Part shown: positions 30,419 through 42,329 of the stretch, one piece after another
How positions within the stretch are numbered: position 1 is the first letter of the stretch
Layout of the letters: each line of letters starts with the position of its first letter
Source: Gnetum montanum
Taxonomy: Eukaryota; Streptophyta; Gnetopsida; Gnetales; Gnetaceae
Direction: 5' to 3'
DNA: 64,000 bases
NCBI GenBank assembly: GCA_015680685.1
Contig: MNCI01033412.1
Span: 82,362-146,361 of the forward strand
The notes under the pieces: model-generated
The model's database searches: none
Told to the model about the DNA's origin: nothing
What the model saw: the letters and a program-made list of their open reading frames with translations, nothing else
Position numbers and translations under genes: made by a program

Positions 30419-32812
30419 TCAAAAGAAAGGTCTTTTCTTTGATTGGGCATTTGACCCCTTTGATTGATGATTAGGTTGCAAATTAATAACCCTTATAGCA
30501 TTGTGTTGTTGTAGTTGAGTTGGAAATTTACCCTGTATAGGAGGAGAAGTAGGTGGTAGATGTGCAGCTGGAGGAGGAGTGTGCACAAGGCTAGGAGGAG
30601 GATAAGGATAGGAGGTGGTATTCCTTCTTTCATGTGGAGAAGGAGTTCGATAGTAATTAGAAGGGTGGTAGTAAGGCTGAATATTAGAAACATGATTGGA
30701 AGAGTCATGTGTAGACATGAGTTGTTGAACATGGTAACCATATGGATTAGGCTACCGGTAAGGGTATTGTTGCCTTGGTGATGCAAATGCCCATGATTGT
30801 GGTTGCTACCATTTTTGGTATTGTTTGTATGGTTGCGATGGAGCTCCACTTGGATAATATGGTTGTTGCTAGCAAAAATACTTGACATTAACTTGAGGAT
30901 AAGGCAACCTTCTAGATGCTTAGCTTTGTATAAGTCATGGATGTAAGGCATGCACCCTATATTCTTAAAGATGTGATACAACGAGGCAACATTCCTTAGG
31001 ATGTTCATACTGACAAATGTCACATTCACGATCATCTTCTGATTCACTATTTGCAACCTCTTCTATTATAAAAATTTTGCCCTTACCTTTGTAATATGAT
31101 GTTTGGCTTCCTTGTGCCTCTTGTGCTTGTGGTCACTTCCTTGTTCTGTAGACTCTTCAGTGATTTTGAGGACAGCTTAAAATCTACTATTCATGGAGTC
31201 CCTTAATTGATCAACCTTGGTTGTAAGTTTAGATTGGAATTATTGAAGTGGCAAGGATTTTTTATGCATCCCATCATCAAATATGGATTTGTCCTCATTG
31301 TCACAGAATCAAACCTCTCTTACAGATGGAAGGATCCCAGTTGTACTTCTTTGCACTTTCTCTTTTTCTTTGTTCACCCTCCTCTTTGATGACTTGCTCT
31401 ATTAACTTTTGTACCTGACATACAGTTAGTTTTGATAATCATCCTTGGGCATAAACACCAAGGGTTTTCCTCGTTTTATTACAAAGCCTGTTTACAATGG
31501 GATGAAGTTGAGCTAATTGAGAATAACCATGGCCAGGGAATTTGTGCATCAAGGCATAGCATCGGCCAATGGTGGCATTCAAGGGTTCGTGTTCCTTGTT
31601 TCCACCCTTGAATTTGCTTCCTTAAGTTAGACACCTTGGAGTACGTTTGATACTTATCATTGAACAACTCAAGCATGGTAGTCCATCATTTGATAGATTC
31701 TGGCTCTAAAGACCAGTGCCAGTTTTCCACTTCTTTAATAAGTGTCTTGGGAAACAACTTTAGTTTCTTCCACTCATTCTCTACGTTTTGCAAGGCACAT
31801 GCATCTTGGAAAGCTTGAATATGATTCCGCAGATTAGAGTTATATCCTCCTTCAAATTGAGGAATATTGTTCATGTTTAACTATTTGATTTGACTATCTT
31901 TCACATGCCTTGTTGGGATTTTGACTACCTCTACGATGTTAAGCATACTTCAGGTAGCAAATAGAGGCTCATCAAGGCCTTGATCATGGTGCCTATGATG
32001 CCCTCTACTACCCCTTCGTTCATGGCGATGTGCCTCTCTTGAATGTCTACATCCTTGATCTTGCCTGTCTTGACAATTTCCTTGATTATTGTGCTCTTGT
32101 CAGTCATTGCACTCATTTTGATCACCTCCATTATGATCTTGCCTTCTACTATCACAATTGAAGCTAGAAAAAAAAGAAAATGACAAAGGGTAGGAGGAAG
32201 AAGAATTAGCACCATCACGATGCCTACTACTACCTTTTCAGTGATTGTAACCATGATCACAATTGTGCTTTTTGTTGGCATCCTTGTCTTGACTTGTCGC
32301 TTTGGATCCTTCTTTGTCATTAGATCCCTTGTTACCAGAATCAGGATTATGAACTATGGAGTGTAGATTATGGTTTTGACCTCCATTGTATGAAAAATCT
32401 CTAGAGAAGGGTTCTCCACTAGCTTATTGGTATAATAGAATGAAGGATTGTTAAGTCCTTTTCCCTTCAAAAACTCATAACGTTGTTCCAGCTACTAGTC
32501 TCGTAGGCATTGTGCTTCGATGAAATGATAATCCATGGTGTCAACATCTTCCGTATTATACTCCACATGGTGGTCTTGAAGACCACATCGTGTAAGCATT
32601 TGATAGAGCATTGCAGGAGTAGCACGATTGGGCGACAACACAATGTTGCCCTCCATGTCACACCATTGCAGCTATTCATCCTAGTGTAAGATGAAGGTGA
32701 AGTTTGACACCTACTCATCAGGATGGGTATTTATAATTAGATACTGTGGAGGCTTTGTCAAATGAATGTTATTAGCCTTGGATGAAGAAGCACTCTTGTG
32801 AGAAGAAGACAT
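30419..32812 (-). pseudogene. gag: G gag
   Basis: The ATG at 32812 starts MSSSHKSAS. NFTFILH and MEGNIVLSPNR near 32700-32620; a His/Arg/Ser/Asp-rich linker (32330-31990); the gag fold with FEGGYNSN, AFQDACALQNVENEWKKLKL and FNDKYQTYSKVSNLRKQI (31860-31600); a knuckle CDICQYEHPKEC (about 30990-31030); and a Pro/His-rich tail ending SKKRPFF (30419). Stops and shifts are frequent. Confidence 0.87.
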
Positions 32813-32952
32813 TTTTAGTTAGCAAATAAAAATCACAGTGTGCTCTGAGAATTTGTTGTAGTAATTGTGAAATAAGATACGACTCTTAGGTTCATTCCAA
32901 CGATTTAAATAATTTCATTGGGTCCTAGTCAGAACACAAAACAACAAAAAGG

Positions 32953-32970
32953 TCCTTGGAAATAGTGCTA
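32953..32970 (-). promoter_or_regulatory. G primer binding site, decayed
   Basis: Minus strand TAGCACTATTTCCAAGGA next to the LTR end. It matches TGGCGCCGTTGCCGGGGA at 12 of 18 positions; several differences are C-to-T or G-to-A. Confidence 0.65.
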
Positions 32971-32971
32971 A

Positions 32972-33808
32972 TGATGAGCAGCGAGGTACCCCTACGCCAA
33001 ACCATACAAATTAGTAAGGCGTTACGCATGATCTGGTCAAATTTCGTGGACCTATAGTTATGTCATACATTAGTTTCTCTAGGATGTGAAACTACATTGA
33101 GAATTTTCATTGTCTCCCCATCTACACTTGTGAGGCTCAAGGGTATGGTTTAAGTGTAATTGAGGTATATGAATTTTTATCATTTTATATTTTATAGATG
33201 TAATTGCCTACAACAAGAATAAGGGTAGAGTAGATTGAAAACTAATGTCTATTACCTGGCTAGCCTAACACAAGTAACCATCCCACTTTCCTGAACACGT
33301 CCTAAACACATATAGCACTATTGGGCTACCAAACGTTAAGCATTGCTAGGTTACCAAGTACTATATGAATGCTCAAAGTGGTTATGCTTGTGTGCATTAA
33401 TTGCTAAAAATAAATTGCTTAATTAAATGCATTAAAGTAAAGAATAAGAAAGTAAAATGCATTAAAGAAAATATTAAGTTATTATCAGCGCTAGAAGGAT
33501 TATCAAAAGAGTTCATTTTATTCTAGTCACACTATTGTGCTCAAGTACATCAGTGCTTGAACAAAGAACCATACACACTCTAGACTCCTTCTGCTAGCAC
33601 TTAGAAAATATTCTAAGTTTGATGAAAATAAATGACAAAAGCTTCGCTACTCTAATTAAGAATGACCAAAACCTCATTGAAAACTAGAGCCTGGGCATGG
33701 TATTTATAGAGTTGGGGAATATACCTCGACGTCGAATATGCGACATCTATCTAAGGCCTTGACGTCGCATACCCAACGTCGTGGTCGACATCAAACAATG
33801 ATTCATCA
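32972..33808 (-). repeat. G 5' LTR
   Basis: TGATGAGCAG to ATTCATCA on the plus strand, 837 bases, followed by the target duplication GTTTG. TATA box (minus TATAAATA) at 33701-33708. The bases upstream of it (33722-33795) carry TCGACGTCGA, TTGACGTCGC, AACGTCG and GTCGAC: repeated GACGTC palindromes, the core bound by plant bZIP factors. Confidence 0.92.
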
Positions 33809-34210
33809 GTTTGTGTACATCCTTTTTGCAAGGCGTGATGGGTGCCCGTTTAGGTGATATTTTGGGGTTTTGAACTATGCATAAAGTTGCTTTCTTTAAA
33901 GAATATTAAAAATTTCGTAATGCATAGTTTTTCTTACATAAAATTGTAACTTGTGATTTTTTTTGTACGATTAGAGAGTAGCCACGACATCTTTAATTGT
34001 GAAAAATTGTTAAAAAATTTTGGATCACATTTGGAAAATTAAATTTTGATTAATCATATATAATATAATAAAGTTTATCCCACAAGAATTTTTATTGTAT
34101 TTAATATGATTAATGATGATGATATCTTAAATTATTTTTCTTAATTTGCCCACAAGGATTAAGAAAAGGAATATAATTTAATAGTTTCACGTAAGGATAT
34201 ATGAATATGT
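33809..34210 (+). other. K leader between G and J
   Basis: AT-rich, no coding. CCCACAAG occurs twice (34079-34086 and 34149-34156), as is common in copia leaders. It ends with TATGT (34206-34210), the left target duplication of J. Confidence 0.7.
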
Positions 34211-35630
34211 TGTAGTGACCAAAAACGTTGGTGGCTGGAACACCGAGAGGTTGCCGGGTGAACAGTTTAACCCTAGATCTGTGTAAGGGCCGTACTTGAA
34301 AGAAATGGAAGTGGGGTGCTTTGAACGGTTTGGTTGATCAGACAGGGACTTAATCGGTGTATCTTAACGTTTCGTAAATGTTTGTTTCGGAAGCGAGACA
34401 CGCGAAGTAAATCGATGATCAACAAATGTAAAGCGGTGAAAATAGTGCAAAACAACGATGATAGTAAGAAAATAACAAAACAAACCTGGATGAAAAAGTG
34501 CACCGCCCCAAGGTCATGGGTTTGATCCTTTACTTTGTTGAAAGGTGTACAACAGAACATGCAACACAGAAGAGGCATAGCTTACACAGAGCAGTATGCT
34601 CGCAGATCTTTGAACTGTAGAGCCAAACAACAAACTCAAAGCCAACCAGAATGCTAAAAATTGCCAACTATGCTCTCTAAAAGCCAACTTACAAGCCAAT
34701 CAATGCTAAAAGCCAGTAGCCAAACCAGCAGCCAACGTTTTTGCCAACACCTCGAGCATTGTTTGCTGGGGTATTTATAGGGCTAGGAGCAGGAGAAAAA
34801 CATTGTCTGTATGCCACGTGTCCTGGGTCCCATAAGGTGCAAACATGGTTGTACTATGTAGGTGTGAGAGGCTGGAGATGAGCTTTGTTATGCTGTGACC
34901 ATATTGCTGAACCCCATGTGCCAAAATCCAGTGTGCCAACAATGCAAGAAAAATGGAGCCTATGCTCTAGGACTACGTCTTCCCTACTCTTGCAAGCAGG
35001 GTCAAGTGTAGGAACAATTTTTTGGGGATTGACCAGGGGTATGCAAAGTGAAGCAAACTTGCTGATTTTGTTCGCCAAAGAGATATCGAGGTGAGAATAA
35101 TCATTGCCAACAAGTTATAGAGCTAACCGAAGATGTCTTGATGCCTCAATGCCAGTGTTGCACTACCCACGCTATTCAGCACATTGGCATAGCATAAGTA
35201 ACTGCTCACTACGCTGTGCTACGCTACGTAGCATAGCATAGCGTAGTCACTGGTCTTGACAAAAAACTTGCATAGGAGCCGAGAGCATTTGTGTGAGGCT
35301 TGGTCAGGTAAACAATTGCAACCTTTGTCATCCATATGCTGGAAAGCCTTCAGACTTGCTGAGTTCACCTTTGGAACATTTCTGTCACTTTTTCATCGTT
35401 GCTACGCTGTGCTACGCTGTGCTACGCTAGAAAAGCGTAGCAGCCAGTGTATCATGCTTCCTTGTTCAATTTGCCATTTTCTACTAAGAAACCTTGCTCG
35501 AGGCCTGAGGGCTAAGTGGGACAAACAGTTTTGGAGGTTGAAGCGTTGCCAAGTGTAATCTTCTTGTTGGAGTTACTTGGTAAAGGGAGGCCTTTGTGTG
35601 TTTTGTCCCTGTTATGCTCTGTTATGCCAC
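34211..35630 (-). repeat. J 3' LTR, upstream end missing
   Basis: Starts TGTAGTGACC and matches the right LTR from 42330 up to about 43672 (GTTATGCTCTG), then switches to protease-coding sequence. TATA box (minus CTATAAATAC) at 34771-34780. Contains two clusters of GCTACGCTGTGCTACGCTAC-like palindromic repeats (35200-35245 and 35398-35435). Confidence 0.88.
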
Positions 35631-35639
35631 AAAGTTGAT

Positions 35640-36470
35640 GTGGACAGTTCCATTTACCACTACCCATGCTCCGTTGAATGACCTCAGACACAAGGTTATT
35701 GTGGGTTTGATTTGATCAACTAAGGCTAGCTTGTCCACTATGGGGAATGGGATGACATTTGTAGCAGCCCTGTCATCAACATGTACTCTTCAGATCTTGT
35801 GTTGACTGACCCGAATTGTGATGAATAGGGGTGCTATTATCGCCCAGCCCTTCTAAGGGTCATCCTTAATGGACTCGTCATGAAGCATCAATTGAGCTGG
35901 CCATGGTTCTTCAGGCATAGAAGGAAGCATAACCGCATGGATTGCTTTCTCCTAGATCGACATGTTTTCGTCAACCAGTATCGATGTTAATATGAAAACC
36001 AAGGCCTTGCAGTGTGCAGTGGAGGTCATTACCAGGTCATATAGGCTTAAGGTTGTATTCTTTTGTTTCAAAGCCTGTTTGACCTAAGTAAGGGCATTTA
36101 GAAGGTCCTGTTCACTTTCTTATTTTTTGCTACCCTTATCCTCATCCATTCATCCTAGGAGATGAATCTCTTGGGGAGGAGTAGTCCCAAGTTTGGGGCT
36201 GGACCTTCCTGGGTGAGTTGGTGATGATTGTGTGTGCATAGCGGCATCAACTATTGATGATGAGGGGGGCGTAGGCATGGAAGACAAGGGGGTAGGCTTG
36301 GGGGGACTTAACGTGGTACGTTCCTTGGTCGTCTTGTCCATCAGATGCTCTTCCCTTTTTTTGAGTAGGAAGGCTACGAAAGTGTTCTAGATTGGCTCTG
36401 TGTGGCAGGGGAAATCAAGGGTTTTGGCCCCGTAATAACTATTGGCAACCGTTTGGGACGCGACCGCTAA
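35640..36470 (-). pseudogene. J aspartic protease region, broken
   Basis: Minus strand: YYGAKTLDFPCHTEP, FLLKKREEHL, a Pro/Ser-rich linker (36341-36160), LSLYDLVMTSTAHCKALVFIL, then HVDDRAATNVIPFPIVDKLAL (about 35795-35735). In this family the active site usually reads D-N-G-S/A; here it reads DDRAATNV, so the Gly is changed. The frame has at least three stops. Cut at the left by the LTR fusion. Confidence 0.7.
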
Positions 36471-36479
36471 CAAGTGTCC

Positions 36480-39400
36480 TCAAACAGGATTTAGGTGCTT
36501 GCTGGTCTCTGGCAACACCAAGGCCCAGATACCTCTAAATAGACTCAGTAGTTAATGTGAGTATGTGTGTGTGCTGTTGTGAAAAATGAAACGATTGGGT
36601 TGTGTGTAAAACTATAAATGACTTATCTTAAAGAGATTCAGCCAACTTTGCAAAGTACTGTGAGTTGTTGAGAGTTCCTATTTTGTTCAATTTCCTAGTC
36701 TATGCGGTCCTTATAATACCTACTTGTAACAAATAAAGTTTTGCAAAAACATTTGAGCACAACTCTCCGAATCTACTTCTAATTTTCCCCAGAGAAAGAG
36801 ATAGTTCCACAAGAAAACTAGAAATAGAGCGAGATTCAATGGAAATAGAAAGAAGAGAAAAAGAAAGCAGATTTGTGTAAAGATCTCAAATGTTTAAACA
36901 AGGTAAAATGATACGAGTAAACACTTCGCAATAAAGCTATCCCAAATTCAATAACTACGAATTGTTCAAACTTCCAAGGCTCAAATAAGCAATTTCTTCA
37001 AGACAATCCTACTATGCTACCAAAACAAATTACTGCATAAACTATCATGTACTAGACTCTATTTTGGCTAGATAATGGATGTCAACAATTACATTCAATA
37101 GAAACTTAAAAAGACCTGACAATTTATGATTTAAATACCACGGAGATTCACTTTAAAGATAAAAGAAGATATTCTGGTCCTATCAAAATACCAAATATTT
37201 TCTAAACCCTCTTAACTATGGAATCATTCAATGGCTTGACTACATGTAGAGGCTCTCTTACAACAATCTCAATAGTGGTTCTTATACATTGCACAATAAT
37301 AAAATTCACTACTAAAATGCTCTTAAGGCTTTCAAACACAAGCTCTTCTATGGAAAAATTTTAATAGAAATTTTCTATCATGCAACAAGAACAATAAGAG
37401 CAATCTAAAAATCCCAAAATTACTTGCCAAGCATGATACTATCTAAACCACTAGCTAAACAATTTAAATAAAATAAAAAATAAACATAACTCACAAGACA
37501 ATAAAAAAGAGGCTGAAATGTTGTCTTTAACAAGTCATCTTACAAGCAATCTTTCATAATGTCTTCTTTTCAAATGCTCTTCCCCCCTTAGCCACCAAGA
37601 CCCTTGAAGCCCAGTGAGACCCCCTCCCTACCCTTGAAGCCCTTTTATAGTAACCTCAAGGTAGTGAGGTAAGTTACAAAAATTATGGGTGGTTATAACC
37701 ACCATAGAGATAAAAAAGCTGCAGTTGATAAGTGTCCCATTTAGTTGCCAAGTGGTCACCATGGAGATAAAAAAGTTGTAGTTGACAAGTGGCCTTTGTA
37801 GTGGTTATAACCATCATTTCAATTGAGAGGCTACAATTGTCATGAAATTACAACATTTATAGGAAATTTAAAATGAAGCCAAGTATCTAGTGGCTATATT
37901 CACCATAGGGTTAAATGTTTATAGGTGATGAATATCTTGTAGTTGCAACGACCATGATCAAGTGTTCATATGGGACTTTGAACAGTTGTTCCATAACTTT
38001 ATTTTCTTTTTTAAATCATAAAATATTTTATTGTTATTTAAATCATAGTAATAGAGATAGTAACCATGGAGTTGATGCATACATGGATGGGTTGATATAT
38101 AAATATATATGTATGTGTGTAATATTTGTCCATCTTTCTTATGCTTGGGACCCATGATTTTCTCCCTACCTGCCACCAACCTCTGTCTGTCCAAATCATC
38201 TACAAGTTGAAGGATTTGAACCTGCAAAATGCATTAAAAAAATGCTATGCAATTGCAATTATATCCAATAACAATTCTGGCATAAACGGTGGGATCCTTC
38301 ATATTGATTCTAAAAATTTGATGAAATAATTCCTGCTAAAATCTGGGCTCATGGAACTCTGCCATAACCCAGTGCAATTTTGATGTATCATCACTCAAAT
38401 TATTCCGCAATTTGCCGATCTTAGCCAGAACCATATATATCGACTGCCACCGCAAAACAAGGCCCTGCCGCTACGTCGGGTAATGTTGCCGTGTGGTGTT
38501 CTACATCGAGTTGCTGCCACCATGTGCCATGCGTTCCATAAAAAATTGTGGTTGTTGTAACCCTTATCCGTCACCACCTTTTGCTGCTCTCTTGCTCTTT
38601 CCACCATACAAAATCTTATCCAGATCTGCTGTTGGGTCTATCTCGGTTGCTGCATATCAATTTTCTTAGACCCTTTCCAGCTAGAGTAGGCACCAAAACT
38701 GAAATGACCTTGCCCTGACACGTCGATAGCTTTCAAAACTAACCACCGGTAGTTGGTGTTTCTTTTATGAGAAATAATACTCTCAAGATTTGAAATCATC
38801 ATGGGATCCTGCAAAGGCAATGGGAATCTACTTCTTTTGCAAGAATCATAGGTGGAAATGTAGCTAGTAGGCTCATTCTCCTTCTCTTCTTTCTGGTTCA
38901 TGGCCGATTTTTCCTGATACTGCGTGCTATTGGAGTATCTATGATTTCTATTTTTTACGTCCAATGAAAATAACCGCACATAGCAATGCTGTCGTAATTT
39001 CCAACCATAGAGGTTTGCTCAAGTTGTAGGCCATGATTGATCTTATTTGCATTTTTGGAGAGACTGGAGACACGATTAATGTTTTCTTGTAGAATGTAGC
39101 TGTAAATGCCGATTCACTACGAGACCTCCATGTGTGCTCTGCGTTCACTAAATTTCTAGGACCAGATTCTTGGCAGGATGCCCTTGTCTACCATGATTTA
39201 AGATTTTCGTCAGCTATGGTTACACACTACATTTTTCTTGGAGTTTATTTCTCTACCATGCCCTGGTGCTCTATCAAATACAAGCTAGAAACCCTATTCC
39301 ATTTATGCCCTTTTATGCGAAGGCTCCACTCTCTATATATTGTAGATTATTGAAGAAGATCTTATTTTTCTTTTACAGTTTCCAGGAGAAAATGATAATT

Positions 39401-39480
39401 GTGGTTTAGGGTTCTAACGACCTGAAATCTTTGCCCCAGATTTACCTTAGGCTTCCTGCATTTTTCTTTCCAAAAACCTT
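36480..39480. other. Unclassified segment inside J
   Basis: About 3 kb separating J gag (ends near 39498) from its protease (resumes by 36470), so probably an insertion. The minus strand has CTATAAAAGG at 37641-37650 followed by a purine/CT-rich run. Just upstream of it lie two copies of CACCATRGAGATAAAAAAG (37700-37718 and 37758-37776). This half resembles an LTR in minus orientation. The other half (38340-39420) has short minus-strand frames (38979-38638, 39148-38948) and a GAACCCTAAACC at its upstream edge, as in plant transcripts. I recognise no domain and find no target duplication, so a captured gene piece cannot be excluded. Confidence 0.4.
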
Positions 39481-39497
39481 TAATCAATTTTATCATG

Positions 39498-42089
39498 CTA
39501 ACCTATTCCATGAAATGGCCAAAATATGCCAACAATAACAAACAGTGCTTGTGGTGTTAGCGTGGGTGATGGCGTGGTTTTGAACACGAAGGGTGTAGGG
39601 GCAGATGTTTGAGGGGGAACCTTGAGGATGAATGGTTGTTGTGGCATCCTTTTCGCCATTGTTGGTGTTGCTACACTACGCTGAGGCACACAAACCACAA
39701 ATGGCTACTGTGGTGGTTTTGGGTTACTGTCGATGCCAATTGTGTTGATGACATACCCCATGTTGGCGTTAAGGGGGTCTTTGTAGACGTGCATGGATTG
39801 ATTTTTTGGACGGACAGGGTTGTTTTCATCTAGAACCAACTTCCCCTGATTAATCATCCATTGGATGTCATCTTTTAAAGCTAGATAGTAATCTATGTCT
39901 TGACCACAAAGTTGATGGTAGTCATAGAACCGTTCTAGCCAGAGGTTCTTAGGAATTGGCTATTCGTTGGGTGCAGCCAAGGAGGGGTTCTTAAGAAGTT
40001 CACAGTACCGTTGATGCCGTTTGGTTGTCTCCTTCGACATCCGCTTATGTTGAATATACCTAGCCCCCAACAATTTCTTCAGAAGTTTTGAAGGCTTGAT
40101 GGGTAGAGGGGTGTATTTGGAGTAGTCTTTACACTTGAATTTGGGTTTAGGCTGGGTTGATGCCTCTGGTGCCGTCGTTGGGGGTTGAGAAGCGTTATGT
40201 AAGCTAGGTGTGGGGTTAGTCAATGTTGTGGCAACCTTTTTGTTGTTGGGTTTGGCCTCATTTGCCATGGCGCCCACTGTGGCTGTCGCGGCCTTGCCCT
40301 TCTCTTTGTCGTTTTTGACATATGCATTTTTGTATGCAACATAGGCTAGGTCTTTACTAGCTTCAACCGCATCTTGGATGCTCTTCTTCTGGGTGAAAGC
40401 TTGACTAAGAGAGCATGGGGCTAGGTAGTACAGTTTTGACTTAATAAAGTCATTTACTTCACCCTTGAAGACAGCCAATAGATGGGCCTCCATGATAGGC
40501 TCACGGATCTCATTCAGGGTAGTGCTCCACCATTGTATAAAATTTTGCACCGACTCTAGCGGGTCTTGCTTGATGCTCATCAACTGATTCAGTGTGAGTT
40601 CTAGCTTTAAGTTATAGTTGAAGCAGGTCACAAATTGAGTTAGCAGCTCCCCTAGAGTTGAGATGGAGGCGCATGGGAGCGCACAGTAGTAGTCTAAAGC
40701 TTTGCCTGTTAGAGACATAGCAAAGACATGGATAATAGTGTGCGGCCACTACTGCAACAACAAAGATTCAAATCTAAATGTGACTAGATGTGCATTGGGA
40801 TCTCCCTCCTTGTTGTATTTTGTGAATTGGGGGAGTGGCATCCCAAGAGGTAACATGAGCATGGGAACATCTGGGCTGATGGGGTTGTCATGGTATAAAT
40901 CCATGACTTGCACTGTGTTGGAACCGGCGGCTTTGAGATGTTTAATCTCTTGAATGAGGATTTAGATAAGTTGGAACTCTTGATCCAGACTTAGGGACGA
41001 GGTAGACGGTTGTGGGGCTGCAGGGACGACCATCTTTGGTGGTGTTGTAAGGGTAGCGATGTGGCTCATAGGGGATATCGTTAGGGCTGCTCCTACGAAG
41101 GGTGTTACCTGTGTGGTCCACCACTTAGTGGGTGGTGCTATTGGAGCGACGGTTGCTGGCGGTGCTATAGGGTTAGTCATTCGTGTGATTGATGGGGCGG
41201 AACCTAGTCCTGCACTTGGCTGTACCATTTGCGGAACTTGGTACGCTTGGTGGTGAACGTAGTGTGACATCAAGGAGGGTTGTGAAACAGGGAGAGAAGT
41301 GGTTGAGGTCCACAACATGGTTGGGGGTAGGGCTGTTGCTGATGGTAGGATATGCGTGAATGATGGAATGGGAGAGGGAACTTCATGCAGTTGTGAGGTA
41401 GGCACAATGTGCACATATGGCAATGGAGCTGAGACCGACATTTGATACGATGATAAGACAAAGTGAGGAGGGAGAGTTCCTGGGAATGAAACTGAAGGGG
41501 CAACATGTTGATATGCTGAGGGTATGGGATGGCTGCCCACGACTGATGAAAGTGCAGGTTGCGGTGGAGTCATGGTAATCATAAGAGGGGTGGATGCAAA
41601 TAGTGGGTTTGATTGGAAGACTGGGGTAGGAGGGATAGCCGCAGGGTAAGTCTGACCACCATCCTTGGATTGGGAGTCTAGGTCTTCTTGTCCATCCTAG
41701 AATGCTTCATTGTAATGGGATGTCGTGTCCTGCTCCCTAGACTTACTGATTCGCATCAGCTGGTCTATGATCCACTGATACGTTTTTGTCAAGTCGATGG
41801 TAACATCAGGGGTAGGGATAAATTCCCTTATGTTCTGATGAAGAAACTTGAAGTTGCGTTTGTCCTTGAGTTCTTGGCAATCCAGGGGTAGATTTTCCTA
41901 GATCTTTATGCAGAGGAAGTCATAACACTCTGCGTCTTGCACTAAGAACTCTGATGATAGATGTCAGATCCTAAGAGACTGGTGTGGTGCTAACACTGGG
42001 CCAGGTGGTCACTCGGCACCTATGGTGCTTTGAGCCGCAAAGGGAACCTCAAGGTTTGAGGTGGGAACTACGGTTGTTGGAGGAATCAT
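39498..42089 (-). pseudogene. gag: J gag, Tat-like
   Basis: The ATG at 42089 starts MIPPTTVVP. A long Pro/Thr/Ser-rich part follows (41582-40965). The gag fold has VMDLYHDNPISP, LPQFTKYNKEGDPNAHL, MSLTGKALDYYCALP, SISTLGELLTQFVTCF and SIKQDPLESVQNFIQWW (about 40940-40540). A Lys-rich region follows, then FYDYHQLCGQDIDYYLALKD (about 39940-39880). The last motif matches the knuckle-like CxYHQxxGHxxxxCxxLK of Tat elements, but both Cys and the His are changed. Stops at about 40965, 40745 and 39958 break the frame. Confidence 0.85.
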
Positions 42090-42306
42090 TTTGCATGATT
42101 AAAGGAAAATTGCAAATGAGAAACATAGAAATTAATAGGTGATCGAAGGCTTTTCATCCTGCCAGGTTCCAAGGAACCGCTGTTGCGACCAGTTTGCACC
42201 ACACAATGCGTAGACAACCACAAGGGTGTCACGTCTATGCTAGTAGGTGACGAGGTACAGACAGCGTGCAGGACTACCTGAAAGACATAGAAAGGGCACC
42301 AAATAG

Positions 42307-42324
42307 GCCCTCCTTCTAGTGCCA
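42307..42324 (-). promoter_or_regulatory. J primer binding site
   Basis: Minus strand TGGCACTAGAAGGAGGGC begins six bases after the LTR end CACTACA. It differs from the primer site of the C/E/G/H group. I cannot name the tRNA with certainty. Confidence 0.65.
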
Positions 42325-42329
42325 AAAAC

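Larger units (their letters stand above)
1391..33808 (-). mobile_element. Gypsy retrotransposon G, interrupted by C
   Basis: Minus-strand element with 5' LTR at 32972-33808, gag and pol from 32812 down to about 26680, a spacer to 25048, and a truncated 3' LTR at 1391-2103. The flanks GTTTG (1386-1390) and GTTTG (33809-33813) are a perfect five-base target duplication, although they lie 32 kb apart. C (2099-25047) was inserted in the 3' spacer. A later deletion removed the end of that spacer, the first part of the 3' LTR of G and the first part of the 5' LTR of C. Catalytic residues are lost in reverse transcriptase and integrase. Confidence 0.88.

Noticed and set aside
30493-31056. 187-codon minus-strand frame in G
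   Set aside because: Again a shadow of the gag tail; the knuckle CDICQYEHPKEC is in a different frame.
38638-39148. Possible host gene on the minus strand (frames of 113 and 66 codons, CCTAAACC upstream)
   Set aside because: No domain recognised and the frames do not join; kept only as part of the unclassified segment in J.
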